Part shown: positions 16,706 through 26,179 of the stretch, one piece after another
How positions within the stretch are numbered: position 1 is the first letter of the stretch
Layout of the letters: every line of letters starts with the position of its first letter
Source of the DNA: Paraburkholderia fynbosensis
GTDB taxonomy: Bacteria; Pseudomonadota; Gammaproteobacteria; Burkholderiales; Burkholderiaceae
Assembly: GCF_902859935.1 (NCBI RefSeq)
Contig: NZ_CADIKI010000022.1
Span: 99,195 to 163,194, forward strand
Reading direction: 5' to 3'
DNA: 64,000 bases
Translations under genes and position numbers: made by a program
The notes under the pieces: generated by a model
What the model was told of the DNA's origin: nothing
The model's input: only the letters and a program-made list of their open reading frames with translations
Database searches by the model: none

Positions 16706-18192
16706 GGATTCCCTTTTCTACCCACGCCGATGCGTACTTTTTCTTGCCACGACCAATACAGCACCATGCCGAAACCAACACAGACCGTGACGTCCAGAGG
16801 AATCAAAATATAATTCCCACGCTGAAGAGCAACCAGAATCGCCGTCGTCGAATAGAAAAATGTAAAGAGCTCGCCCGCCAGCAACACTGAATTGATACGC
16901 GGTGAGCTGGCGCGATAGCCTTCCCTGCCCTTTGGCGTCCGGTGAAAATCACCGTAGACGCCAAACAATGCACGCACGCCACCAGCGAAGTAGTACCATG
17001 CCATCGGCAAAAACATTGCAATGTATCTGTATGTGTCCCATAGGCTTTTTAGCACATTGAACGAGCCTTCCAAGCGGGCGCCCCTGCGCGCGCCGAATGC
17101 ATTCTCCAGACCCCAGAGCACCACCAGCCCAAAGAAGATGAGTGCGCCCCAACGCATACCCGCGCCGTCGAAATGCATCAAATATGTAAGAGGCAAACTT
17201 AGCAGGATCAGGACATAAATTGATGCAAGCAGCGCTGACGAAAACATCGTGGAAATCGCATGCATCCGTTTGATCAACGGCATGCGCTGCGAGAGCATCT
17301 GCTTGACGTGCTTGAAGGCGCTGTGGATCAATCCACGTCCCCAGCGCTCTCGCTGAATTCGGTACGCGCTGACGGTTTCGGGTAACACCGACATGGACAC
17401 CACATCGCGCAAATAGGCGTACTTCCACTCGCCAAACTGTGCGCGGTAGCCAAGATCAACGTCTTCTGTCACGGTCGATGCGTTCCAACCTCCTAGCGCA
17501 TCGACGCACTGCTTGCGCCACACGCAAGAACTGCCGCTGAGCGACGCCATATCGCCGTCTTCGCTCAAACCCACCGTGACGTATTGCTGATGGCCCATTT
17601 CCATCGCCTGAAAGCGTGTGAGAAACGACACATCGCGATTCTCGTAACCGATACCGGTTTGCAGGAAACCCAGTTTCGGATCCTCGAAACAAGGAATGGT
17701 TTTAAGCAAAAAATCAGCCGGCGGCACAAAGTCGGCGTCAAAGATCGCAAAAAATTCACCGCACGACTGCTGAATGCCGTTGACCAGATTGCCCGCCTTG
17801 TATCCTTTACGATTGCGACGCTTGACCAACCGAATTTCGACGCCCCGCGCCTTGTGTTGTTCGGCACGCGACCGGGCAAGTTCGGTCGTGCCGTCAGTCG
17901 AATCGTCGAGCACCAGAATTTCGAGCAGCCCTGCTGGATAAGAAAAATTGCAAACAGCATCGATCAACCGTTCGACGACTTCCGACTCGTTATAGATCGG
18001 CAGCAGCACACTCACCGATGGCCAGGAATCGGTCTGTGCGCCGGAAGACGAATGCGCAAGCTCCATCAATTTGCGCTGCTCGACCTTCCGCGAAATCAGG
18101 AAGACCCGTAGCTCGAGCAAAACATAGAGCGCAAAATATACGACTACGACGAGGAAAATCGCCTGGCAAAACCAGGAAAGCAACGCAAGCAT
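16702..18192 (-). CDS. processive membrane glycosyltransferase, GT2
   Basis: A 496-residue GT2 enzyme of the cellulose/hyaluronan-synthase type. An N-terminal membrane helix is followed by a cytoplasmic catalytic domain with VLLPIYNESE, the donor Asp in LEILVLDDSTDGT, the DxD motif IFDADFVPP, the catalytic TEDVDLGYR, and QxxRW in QRERWGRG. Several C-terminal membrane helices follow. This set indicates a polymerising beta-glycosyltransferase that extrudes or extends a glycan. It lies 13 bases after the CgeB-like gene and overlaps the GNAT gene, so it belongs to the distal part of the capsule operon. The sugar is unknown; UDP-GlcNAc or UDP-Glc are plausible. Confidence 0.88.
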   Translation of the reverse strand: MLALLSWFCQAIFLVVVVYFALYVLLELRVFLISRKVEQRKLMELAHSSSGAQTDSWPSVSVLLPIYNESEVVERLIDAVCNFSYPAGLLEILVLDDSTDGTTELARSRAEQHKARGVEIRLVKRRNRKGYKAGNLVNGIQQSCGEFFAIFDADFVPPADFLLKTIPCFEDPKLGFLQTGIGYENRDVSFLTRFQAMEMGHQQYVTVGLSEDGDMASLSGSSCVWRKQCVDALGGWNASTVTEDVDLGYRAQFGEWKYAYLRDVVSMSVLPETVSAYRIQRERWGRGLIHSAFKHVKQMLSQRMPLIKRMHAISTMFSSALLASIYVLILLSLPLTYLMHFDGAGMRWGALIFFGLVVLWGLENAFGARRGARLEGSFNVLKSLWDTYRYIAMFLPMAWYYFAGGVRALFGVYGDFHRTPKGREGYRASSPRINSVLLAGELFTFFYSTTAILVALQRGNYILIPLDVTVCVGFGMVLYWSWQEKVRIGVGRKGNP

Positions 18193-18205
18193 TGTGATCA
18201 GTTCC

Positions 18206-19291
18206 TCACAGCTTCACGACGGCGCAGATTTCCTCTAACCGATGTGCCCAGGTGTGATGCTCCTGCACGTATTTCGCGCCGGCTTCGGCGCGATCGAGGT
18301 CGTCCTGCGAAGGACCATGACGCAAACGCCCGAATAGCTCGCGTGTCTCTTCGTAGGTGTTCACGACGTGGCAGAAATCGCGGAAATGACGGTCAACGGC
18401 TCGACTCGGGTTCGTTACCGCAATCCCGCCACACGCGATAATTTCGAGCAGACGTCGCGAGAACATTGTTTCGGAACTCGTGACCGAATTGACGTTGATC
18501 GATACTGCGTGCGATTTGTAGACATTGGCGGTTTCGCGATGCGCGACTTTCCCGTGCAACCGCATCTGGCTCGTTTTCGGAAAGCGAAACTCGAAATGGC
18601 GAGACAGCCGGTCGTGATTGCGGTCGAACACGTTGATTGGCATCTCGTTGTGCTCGCAGAGCTCGAACACCATGTCAAGAAAGCGACGCCGCTCGTTCAG
18701 GATGCGCCGGTAATAGCTGCCTGTAAAACAGACTTCATTGCGCGCGAAATTGAAGCCCGTGAAACTGTGAAATGCCGGTTGAAACGGCATGATCAGCGTA
18801 TTCACGGGTACGTGTGCAGGCACCTGCTGGCGATAGCGTTCGAGGCATTCTTCATCGGTCGTGAAGACGTAGTCGAATGCCTTCGCTACGTCGATGAACG
18901 CATCGAAAAAAGGACCGTCATCCTTGTTCCAGAACACGGTGGGAACGCCTGCCTTCCTCGCGAAATCGACCAAACGGAAAATCGCCTTAGGTTTAGTCAG
19001 GCGCAGCAGCTTTGGCTGTTTGGCCAGTTCGTAGCGCCAACTGCCGTCCACGCCGTGAAAAGCCGATTCGACCAGCACGAGATCCGGCTTCCAATGGCTG
19101 ATCACATCGCGGTAATTGCCGGGCGTCATGACGCGAACACGGCACTCCGCGGACAGACAATCGGCGGTGAAATAGTCCGTCACCAGCGCGATTTTCAGTC
19201 GGCCGAAGCGCCCCATTCGCTCGATATCCTCGGCCACCTTTGGGTAATCGTAGACGATTGAACCCAGTTTTCTAATAACCCTGCCGACCAT
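18206..19291 (-). CDS. CgeB-like glycosyltransferase
   Basis: A 361-residue protein resembling the CgeB/GT1_2 group. The N-terminal half has WKPDLVLVESAFHG and GVPTVFWNKDDGPFFDAFI, and the C-terminal GT-B half has RLLEIIACGGIAVTNPSRAV and VNTYEETRELF. These place it among GT-B transferases of surface-glycan loci. I chose the ATG at 19291, five bases after the stop of the preceding GT4 gene; an upstream open stretch to 19342 lies inside that gene and is not expected to be coding. Donor and acceptor cannot be predicted. Confidence 0.8.
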   Translation of the reverse strand: MVGRVIRKLGSIVYDYPKVAEDIERMGRFGRLKIALVTDYFTADCLSAECRVRVMTPGNYRDVISHWKPDLVLVESAFHGVDGSWRYELAKQPKLLRLTKPKAIFRLVDFARKAGVPTVFWNKDDGPFFDAFIDVAKAFDYVFTTDEECLERYRQQVPAHVPVNTLIMPFQPAFHSFTGFNFARNEVCFTGSYYRRILNERRRFLDMVFELCEHNEMPINVFDRNHDRLSRHFEFRFPKTSQMRLHGKVAHRETANVYKSHAVSINVNSVTSSETMFSRRLLEIIACGGIAVTNPSRAVDRHFRDFCHVVNTYEETRELFGRLRHGPSQDDLDRAEAGAKYVQEHHTWAHRLEEICAVVKL

Positions 19292-19296
19292 TTCCC

Positions 19297-20610
19297 TTAC
19301 CCCGCACTTTTCGGTAGTGCCTTGATGACAAAGTCGCGCCACGATCGCTGCGTGGTCGCGTATTCTTTTGCCCGTTCGCCCAGCGCGGCAAGGGCCGCGC
19401 GATCACTCATTGCCGTCTCAATCACGCGCGCAAGGTCAATCGCGTCGCCGGCTTTGAAAAACCAGCCTGCGGGACGCTCGCCCATTTCGTCGCGAAACAC
19501 CGGCAGGTCCGGTACGATGACCGGCTTGCCCATTGCCATCGCTTCGACGAGTTTGATCGGCGGCACGATTTCGCAAACCTTGAACGGCTTGCGCGGAATA
19601 CAGACCAGTGCGCACCGACTCAACGTTTCCTGCGCCTTTTGCGGCGCCATGCGCCCCAGAAAGCGGATCTGTTCCGACAAGCCGAGCCGCTGTACCTGCG
19701 ATTCGAGCGACTGCCGCGCTTCACCATCACCGATGAGGCTCACGGAAATCCTCACGCCGCGTGCTCGCAGTTGCGCCACGGCATCGATCAGCGTGTCGAG
19801 TCCCTCATAGGCCATCAACGAGCCCGCATAGCCGATCGTGTCATGCTCAATTTCACGGGACGCGAGCGATACGAAGCGCTCGGGTTCGACGCAGTTGGGC
19901 AGCAAGAACATGCGTTCTTTATCGATGCCCCAGCGCGCGCGTGCGAAGCGGCCCAACTGCTCTGAAATCACGAACAGACGATCTGCGTGGCGGGCGACGA
20001 GGCCTTCGAGTTCGAGGCCTTGCTTGAAGCCTTGGCGTCCTTCGTAATGCGGCGTGCGCGAAATACGCGTGAGTTCCCACAGGCCGCGCATTTCATACTG
20101 GAACGGAATGCCCAATTGGCGCGCCGCCAGCAATGCCGGTAAGGCGTTCACATGATTCGAAGCGGCGTGAATGACCGACACGCGATGTTGCTTCGCCCGC
20201 TGCGCGATCACCCGCGCCGCCTGCATCGCATACAGCAACACCGGACGATTATTGGCTGGTCCCGCGGAATGCAGATACCGCACTTCGGCAACTTGGGTCT
20301 CTCCGCTCACGGCATCGTGCAGGCGGTCGATTCGATCGAACGGATAGCCGGGCCGCGTCATTGCATGCACGCGCCCGCCCGCCGACGTCATTGCGCGAAT
20401 GACCTCGTGCGTGCGCGTCGTGTAACCGCTCGTGTGATATGGCAATGCGCTCGCGGCCACATATAGAAGCCCGCCGCCATCAGTGTCGAATGACCGCGCG
20501 GATGCACGCCGTTTCGCCCTGCGATTCAGCGTGCGGACCGTTAGCCATCGGCTCAATCCCAAGTATGGTTCGCTAACGAACGTTTGCAGAGAATCGAATG
20601 CGCTGCTCAT
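19297..20610 (-). CDS. glycosyltransferase family 4
   Basis: A 437-residue GT-B enzyme. The N-terminal domain has ALPYHTSGYTTRTHEVIRAM, which is typical for acceptor binding. The C-terminal domain has the donor-binding IGYAGSLMAYEGLDTLIDAV, a short Arg/Lys site, and the EX7E-like region CEIVPPIKLVEAMAMGKPVIVPDL. It is a retaining transferase of capsule type using a nucleotide sugar. Its start overlaps the stop of the deacetylase-like gene by four bases, indicating coupled translation within the capsule operon. Confidence 0.9.
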   Translation of the reverse strand: MSSAFDSLQTFVSEPYLGLSRWLTVRTLNRRAKRRASARSFDTDGGGLLYVAASALPYHTSGYTTRTHEVIRAMTSAGGRVHAMTRPGYPFDRIDRLHDAVSGETQVAEVRYLHSAGPANNRPVLLYAMQAARVIAQRAKQHRVSVIHAASNHVNALPALLAARQLGIPFQYEMRGLWELTRISRTPHYEGRQGFKQGLELEGLVARHADRLFVISEQLGRFARARWGIDKERMFLLPNCVEPERFVSLASREIEHDTIGYAGSLMAYEGLDTLIDAVAQLRARGVRISVSLIGDGEARQSLESQVQRLGLSEQIRFLGRMAPQKAQETLSRCALVCIPRKPFKVCEIVPPIKLVEAMAMGKPVIVPDLPVFRDEMGERPAGWFFKAGDAIDLARVIETAMSDRAALAALGERAKEYATTQRSWRDFVIKALPKSAG

Positions 20611-21578
20611 GCCCGCACGGTCCCCTGCGGCTTGAGTTCCGCGCGCGCGAGATCGACGGTTGCCGACATCTTGATCTTCCCGCGAGCGTGTAGATCGAGA
20701 AATTCGGCGGTCGTGATCACGTCGTAGTCTTTTGTCAGACGACGCAGGAGCTTGCGATAGCCCTCGACACGCTGATCGTCGCGATAGGTTGCGTAGCCCT
20801 TTTCATCCCAGTACAGGAGCGACCACGAATGCAGCAGGAAAATGGAAAACGTCGGGCTCCCGCTGAATGCATCGAGCAGCAACTTGCCCCACCAGGGACG
20901 GAAGTGAAAATACGGCGACTCCGGATACGTGAGGCGCGCCCACCATTCGTCCTTGCCCACCTTCGGCAAGATCTTCTTTTCCGTCATCGGGACTTCGATC
21001 ACACCGTTCGACCACGCATACGGCAGATTCGTCGGCTCGCTAAAAATGGCCTGTTTCGCGTGGACGGCGCACATCGAATTGTTGAACGACGCCCGCACGC
21101 CCGTGGCTTTGAGGGCGCGTATCGTGGCCGCATTCCAGCGGAACGAACCTGCCCGGTGCGCGAGAACCGGCTTGCCGGTTTGCTCCGAAATGAGATTGCC
21201 GAAATGTTTGATGACGAACTCGGCGCGGGCGTCGTCGGTGTATTGATTCATATACTGCGGACGGCGCGCGAGCCCATGCTCGGCCCAGAATGAATCAGGC
21301 AAATATTCCGGGTGCGTGTGTAGTTGCACGTCCTGACCCACGGAATCGAGCCAGCGCACGACTTCGCGCGTTTCTTCCAGATACGACCACGCGCCGCATT
21401 GATCGACGAAATAGACGTGCTTGGCGCCGAACTCGTCGCCGATCTCCGCCATCTCACGAATTCCCGCGGTTCCCCGCTCGTGTACGCCCCACATGAGTCG
21501 CTTGACGTGATCGTGCGGCGCGCGTTTGGGCAGCGCTTCGGTATCGACCGTCAACATGGCATAGCGATTCTTTTGCAT
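20607..21578 (-). CDS. polysaccharide deacetylase-like protein (CE4-type fold)
   Basis: A 323-residue protein with a NodB-like arrangement. TVDTEALPK near the N-terminus provides the Asp pair, VQLHTHPEYLP the His pair for metal, and VLAHRAGSFRWN the conserved Arg segment. C-terminal HSWSLLYWDE supplies a possible further His. This pattern fits enzymes that remove N-acetyl groups from sugars, though it is more divergent than classical CE4 enzymes. There is no signal peptide, so it would act in the cytoplasm, perhaps on a precursor. I chose the ATG at 21578, six bases after the preceding stop. The GNAT at the operon end could re-acylate a product. Confidence 0.7.
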   Translation of the reverse strand: MQKNRYAMLTVDTEALPKRAPHDHVKRLMWGVHERGTAGIREMAEIGDEFGAKHVYFVDQCGAWSYLEETREVVRWLDSVGQDVQLHTHPEYLPDSFWAEHGLARRPQYMNQYTDDARAEFVIKHFGNLISEQTGKPVLAHRAGSFRWNAATIRALKATGVRASFNNSMCAVHAKQAIFSEPTNLPYAWSNGVIEVPMTEKKILPKVGKDEWWARLTYPESPYFHFRPWWGKLLLDAFSGSPTFSIFLLHSWSLLYWDEKGYATYRDDQRVEGYRKLLRRLTKDYDVITTAEFLDLHARGKIKMSATVDLARAELKPQGTVRA

Positions 21579-21583
21579 CTTTC

Positions 21584-22135
21584 TCAGCTCAATTTCAGCA
21601 ATGCGCGCCATTGCGCGTCGCTGGCTAACCCAGCGCTCAACGGCAAGACGGTCGCATCACGGTAGCGCCACGCGAGATACGCCTGCTTTCTCTGCTGTAG
21701 CGATGGGCCCTCGCCGCTCAATGACGGCACATATTCCACCAGCCAACCGAGCCGGGAATAAAAGGCGAAATCAGCGATATCCGTCACCAGAACCGGTGCA
21801 AGATCATCGCCGTCTTGAAGCTTTTCAGACCAGCCTTTGCACGCGGTGCGCAACTGATGACGATCGGCGCCGAGGGCCCAGATCATCACTGTCTTTACAT
21901 CGGCTGAAACCGGTCTGTGCTTTAGGGTCGGCAGCCACGGATACTGCGTTACGTGCGGCGACATCAGACTTGCCGACGCCAACAGGTGGCGAATGCGCCG
22001 CCATACCCGGTCTTGCCATGAGGACGGCGGCTTTTTCCCGAGCAGGTCGTAACGAACGAGCAAATCCCATTCGGGTTTGGTTGCGAGCGCCTTCACCTCA
22101 CGCCGCAATGCTTTGGCTTCCGCAATCACATTCAC
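21584..22135 (-). CDS. unrecognised capsule-locus protein
   Basis: A 183-residue protein that I do not recognise. It is probably cytoplasmic. The N-terminus is helical and basic (EAKALRREVKALATKPEWD), and the middle is alpha/beta with VKTVMIWALGADRHQL and LAPVLVTDIADFAFYSRLGWLVEYVP. No catalytic motif stands out. I chose a GTG start at 22135 because it overlaps the preceding stop as GTGA, the coupling used through this operon; the longer open frame upstream lies inside the MurG-like gene. The VTDIADFAFY segment could be a sugar-nucleotide or phosphate-binding loop, but this is a guess. It lies between a GT28 gene and a deacetylase-like gene. Confidence 0.65.
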   Translation of the reverse strand: MNVIAEAKALRREVKALATKPEWDLLVRYDLLGKKPPSSWQDRVWRRIRHLLASASLMSPHVTQYPWLPTLKHRPVSADVKTVMIWALGADRHQLRTACKGWSEKLQDGDDLAPVLVTDIADFAFYSRLGWLVEYVPSLSGEGPSLQQRKQAYLAWRYRDATVLPLSAGLASDAQWRALLKLS

Positions 22136-23244
22136 TGTGTCCGCTCCCGTCTTGCCGCCAAAGCGAGGATCTTTTCCGCGGCGAGCACGGCGCCATTCAT
22201 CGGAATCGCTGCGCGTTCGGCGGGCGTGGCGTTCAGCAAGCCGAGTAGTTTGCTCACCGCGGTCTCGCGTTCGTCGTCGGTCTCGCACGCCGAGACGACG
22301 GCCGGCATGACGTCGGCGACCATGTGCGCTCGACGCACCTGATCGTCGGCGAGTTGCGCATTAGGCACGAGCAGAGCAGGCACGCCCGCCTGCACGAGTT
22401 CGCAGCAGGTGTTGTAACCGGCTGCGCCGACAAAGGCGTCGAACGCACGCAAATAGCGCGCGAGCGGATAGACCGTCAGTGGCATCACGCCGGCCGGCAA
22501 TTCGATGTCGCGCACGGAAATCGGCGCACGCACCCAGACTACGTTGAAACCGGCGGCCTCGAACTCGCGAATCAGACCGTGCGCGATCCCTGCGACGTCC
22601 TTCAGGTTGCCCGGCCCGAGCGCGAACAAGACAAAGCGGCCGTCTTGGGGCAGATTCAACGCCTCGCGCGCTGTAGCGCGGTCAAGCAACTCATCGTCTT
22701 CGAGTACGCACACGGGCGGTACGAGCGCACGCGTGCCGCCGCCTTCGAGCGGCGTCTCGCTTTCTTGCGCGCCCAATTCCCCGGGCTGGATCACGAGATC
22801 GAAACGCGACTCGTCCACGGAGACCGTCTTGCCGCCTTCCTTGAGCAAGCCACGGTTCGACCAGACCAGTGCTGGCGAGCCGAAGGTCTCGCACGTCGCC
22901 AGAAACCCTTGAAATGGCCATGTGCCGTCGAAGACGATTACGTCGGGACGTACGCGTTCGAGCATCATGCCGAAACGTACAGCCAGTTCGCTATTCCACG
23001 CAAACGTGGAACTCGACGACCAGTATGGCGAAACGAAGTAATCTGCCTCGAATCCCATCTCTTCGATTAGCTCGATGGCCGACGCGAGGGAAAAGAACAC
23101 CGGTCGAGCACGGCCGCGCAACCGCCGCGCATATGAAAGACAACGGTTCAGATGGCCCATGCCTGAGCCATTCACGTTGAAGAACAGAATGCGGGGAAGC
23201 TGCGAGTCGATTGAGTCGTTGCGAGCCGGTTGCGGATCGTTCAT
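22132..23244 (-). CDS. MurG-like glycosyltransferase (GT28-type GT-B)
   Basis: A 370-residue GT-B protein. The N-terminal loop RILFFNVNGSGMGHLNRCL and the C-terminal VGAAGYNTCCELVQAGVPALLVPNA match the GT28/MurG pattern, in which the second segment binds the diphosphate of UDP-sugars. MurG relatives transfer GlcNAc-type sugars to lipid-linked or membrane-proximal acceptors. It overlaps ugd by 4 bases at its start and the unknown gene by 4 at its stop. In a locus with no recognisable sugar-phosphate transferase, this protein is one candidate for an early, lipid-proximal step. Confidence 0.85.
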   Translation of the reverse strand: MNDPQPARNDSIDSQLPRILFFNVNGSGMGHLNRCLSYARRLRGRARPVFFSLASAIELIEEMGFEADYFVSPYWSSSSTFAWNSELAVRFGMMLERVRPDVIVFDGTWPFQGFLATCETFGSPALVWSNRGLLKEGGKTVSVDESRFDLVIQPGELGAQESETPLEGGGTRALVPPVCVLEDDELLDRATAREALNLPQDGRFVLFALGPGNLKDVAGIAHGLIREFEAAGFNVVWVRAPISVRDIELPAGVMPLTVYPLARYLRAFDAFVGAAGYNTCCELVQAGVPALLVPNAQLADDQVRRAHMVADVMPAVVSACETDDERETAVSKLLGLLNATPAERAAIPMNGAVLAAEKILALAARRERTQ

Positions 23245-24410
23245 GCGTCGCCGCCGAACAGATCGCGCGTGTATACCTTATCCGCCACGTCTGTCAGATC
23301 GGCCGTCATGCGGTTTGCGACGATCACGTCGGCCGAGCGCTTGAATTCAGCCAGATCGTTGACCACCGACGAATTGAAGAAACTCGATTCGTGCATCGCC
23401 GGTTCGTAGACGATCACTTCCACGCCCTTCGCCTTGATGCGTTTCATCACACCCTGAATGCTCGACGCGCGGAAATTGTCGGAACCTGCTTTCATCACCA
23501 GCCGATAGATGCCAACCACCTTCGGGCTATGCCTGAGCACACTCTCGGCGATGAAGTCTTTCCGCGTGCCATTCGATTCGACGATAGCGTGAATCAGATT
23601 TTGAGGCACATCGCTGTAATTCGCGAGGAGTTGCTTCGTGTCTTTCGGCAGACAGTAGCCACCGTAGCCGAAGCTCGGATTGTTGTAATGCGAGCCAATG
23701 CGCGGGTCGAGACACACACCCTGAATGATCTGGTTCGTATCGAGGCCGTGCTGCGCTGCGTAGGTGTCGAGCTCGTTGAAATACGCGACGCGCATCGCGA
23801 GATACGTATTGGCGAACAGCTTGATCGCCTCGGCCTCGGTGCTGCCGGTGAAGAGCGTCGGAATATCCTGCTTGACGGCGCCTTGCTTCAGCAGTTCGGC
23901 GAAAACTTCAGCGCGCTTCGAACGCTCGCCGACGACGATACGCGACGGGTACAGATTATCGTACAGCGCCTTGCCTTCCCGCAGGAATTCCGGCGAGAAG
24001 ATCAGATTTTGCGTGCCCAGCGTTTCGCTCGTGCGCTCCGTGTAGCCGACCGGAATGGTCGACTTGATGACCATAACCGCTTGCGGATTGATCTCCTTCA
24101 CCTCGCGAACGACGCTTTCAATCGAGCGGGTGTTGAAGTAGTTCGTTTCCGGATCGTAGTCGGTAGGCGTGGCGATGATCACGTAGTCGGCGTTCGCGTA
24201 GGCTTCGACCTTGTCGAGCGTGGCGCGGAAGTTGAGCGACTTGTGCGCGAGAAATTCCTCGATCTCGGTGTCTTCGATCGGCGATTCCTTGCGGTTGAGC
24301 ATCGCTACTTTCTCAGGAACGATGTCCAGAGCGATGACCTCGTGATTCTGAGCGAGCAATACAGCGAGAGAAAGGCCGACGTAGCCGGTGCCGGCGATTG
24401 CGATTTTCAT
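23241..24410 (-). CDS. ugd: UDP-glucose 6-dehydrogenase
   Basis: A 389-residue UDP-sugar dehydrogenase with the N-terminal Rossmann motif AGTGYVGLS, VIKSTIPVGYT, the segment FSPEFLREGKAL, and the catalytic Cys in GYGGYCLPKDTKQL. It oxidises UDP-glucose to UDP-glucuronate with two NAD+. The single-chain length and motifs match the short E. coli Ugd form rather than the longer TuaD type. It starts a tightly coupled run of genes down to the GNAT; 226 bases without a clear gene separate it from the BNR_4 gene upstream, so an internal promoter is possible. It would supply glucuronic acid for the capsule. Confidence 0.93.
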   Translation of the reverse strand: MKIAIAGTGYVGLSLAVLLAQNHEVIALDIVPEKVAMLNRKESPIEDTEIEEFLAHKSLNFRATLDKVEAYANADYVIIATPTDYDPETNYFNTRSIESVVREVKEINPQAVMVIKSTIPVGYTERTSETLGTQNLIFSPEFLREGKALYDNLYPSRIVVGERSKRAEVFAELLKQGAVKQDIPTLFTGSTEAEAIKLFANTYLAMRVAYFNELDTYAAQHGLDTNQIIQGVCLDPRIGSHYNNPSFGYGGYCLPKDTKQLLANYSDVPQNLIHAIVESNGTRKDFIAESVLRHSPKVVGIYRLVMKAGSDNFRASSIQGVMKRIKAKGVEVIVYEPAMHESSFFNSSVVNDLAEFKRSADVIVANRMTADLTDVADKVYTRDLFGGDA

Positions 24411-24636
24411 ACAAATGCCTCAAAGACAGATAGCGGATTGCGAACTGGACTGCTCTCTACAAGCTCGGGCTTGCTCGCCAGTGCTCAGCTGCACTATTCC
24501 GGCCAGAATTGTCTCATAGTGAAACGCGGCCAAAAGCCGAAGTCTCCTAGAACTTTGTCCCCACGAAATTCGGAATGCACGAGCAACGACGCACGCCATC
24601 CTTCTTCCTTATTGCCGAATCGGCATTGGCAAATTG

Positions 24637-26049
24637 TCAATTCTTCCTAGGATTTGCAATCGGCGAAGAATGCAGCACCAACTCCGAAATGAAATCACAA
24701 GGCAAGCCAACCCGCGCACAATCTCTAGGCTTATCCCGATTGTCCACAGGAAGGCTAAACCATGAAATTGCATATCGGTATTTTAAAACACCGGCCCTTG
24801 AACTTTCAGCCCTGACCGCTCGGGCGTTTAGGATAGCCCCTTTGGGCGGGTGACGATCCTTTATTTGCGCGGTCGGTTCGTCGACGTCGGGATTGAGTGC
24901 TTCCTGAACTTTGAGTGAATCATCGCCATATACAAAGATCTTGCTTCCGATTTCCGGCTGCTTGACCTGTTCTATCAATCGACCGTCGCTTACTTTTACG
25001 CCTGAAAAGCTGATTTCGCTCGGCACCGAACCGCCTCCCCGCGGATCCCAGCGATACCCCCAGTCAGTAGCCGGCACAGATATCCACCCGTTACTTCCCG
25101 GACGGGCATGAAATAACTGAGTCGCCCCTGTGGCATCGAATTTTAGATAGGAGATAGTGGGACGACCTTCTTCATCGAACCCTAAACGAACGTTATTAAA
25201 AAGACCTGAATTCTCTGGAACTTGATCTACGACTTCTGCAGACGCGGGCGTAATCGGCGAGGAAAGGACATTGCCACGACTGTCTTCCCAAACCCGCAAA
25301 TCTCTGCTCTTTGCGTAGTTGACGTGAAAGTTTGTCTCAACTTTATATGTCCTCCGCCAGACCCACGCCACATGGAAGAACTTATCCGGTCCCAAAACGT
25401 AGTCGGAATGGTAGGCATTGATCGTAGTTCCGTCACGATTCGGCGCAAAAACAGGTTGATTCGTCCAGCGAACCCAGTCGGAGCCGACCAATCGATTAAT
25501 TAATTCGATGCCGTCGCCGCTTTGACCCGATCTGTAGGAAAACGCCAGTGCACCGTCAGGAAAGCGGAAAAAATATGGATATGTTGTTCGCTCCTCGTCC
25601 GCCCCAACCATCCCTCTTAGTATGCTGAGGCCTGCCAAGCGATCCGGCACATCCATGCGCGCGTACACCAACGGAGACACATGCATGTTGCCTGAGACAT
25701 TCAATCTATTCTCAGCGTCGAAAGCTAGGGCAATCGAATTGTGTTCGTCCCATCCACCAAAACGCGAGGGAACCCTGATCTTTTCCAGACCACCGTTGCA
25801 TTTGTTGACTTGTGCAACAGTCAGCCAACGATCAGCGTCGTAGTAGGCGACGTACAAATAATCCTTGTTTTCTAACGCATCGAACGCAACGCGCGCACCG
25901 CCCCAAGCTCGATCGATTGTGATTTCGGATGGCGGAGCCGCGCACCTCGAAGAGTTCGCTTTATTGGTTCCCTGTGCAAAAACACACACAGAAGCGCCCA
26001 ACAAAATCAGTCCACCAAAAAGTATTGTTGACCGCGTAATGAGCCGCAT
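24637..26049 (-). CDS. secreted BNR_4-type beta-propeller protein, putative glycan lyase/hydrolase
   Basis: A 470-residue protein with a signal peptide (MRLITRSTILFGGLILLGASVCVFAQ). The rest has BNR_4-family features: RVAFDALENKDYLYVAYYDADRWLTV, the hallmark GGWDEHNSIALAFD followed by VSGNMHVSPLVYAR, and Tyr/His-rich blades such as INAYHSDYVLGPDKFFHVAWVWR. BNR_4 folds occur in polysaccharide lyases acting on uronate glycans (PL24/PL25-like) and in sialidase-like proteins. In a capsule locus with Ugd and WecC-like enzymes, a lyase for the locus's own acidic glycan is plausible. There is no internal repeat of the Asp-box. The region has lower GC than the flanks. Confidence 0.75.
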   Translation of the reverse strand: MRLITRSTILFGGLILLGASVCVFAQGTNKANSSRCAAPPSEITIDRAWGGARVAFDALENKDYLYVAYYDADRWLTVAQVNKCNGGLEKIRVPSRFGGWDEHNSIALAFDAENRLNVSGNMHVSPLVYARMDVPDRLAGLSILRGMVGADEERTTYPYFFRFPDGALAFSYRSGQSGDGIELINRLVGSDWVRWTNQPVFAPNRDGTTINAYHSDYVLGPDKFFHVAWVWRRTYKVETNFHVNYAKSRDLRVWEDSRGNVLSSPITPASAEVVDQVPENSGLFNNVRLGFDEEGRPTISYLKFDATGATQLFHARPGSNGWISVPATDWGYRWDPRGGGSVPSEISFSGVKVSDGRLIEQVKQPEIGSKIFVYGDDSLKVQEALNPDVDEPTAQIKDRHPPKGAILNARAVRAESSRAGVLKYRYAISWFSLPVDNRDKPRDCARVGLPCDFISELVLHSSPIANPRKN

Positions 26050-26179
26050 AGATCATTGCCTTCCGCTTCGCGCGCCTGATGCTCGCCGATTATTTGATTG
26101 CACTCCATCGGCAAGTTCCCGAGCGGAGTACAGGTTAAAGATCGGCCCCCTTTGAGCCCGATCGATCCTGGGTAAGCGC

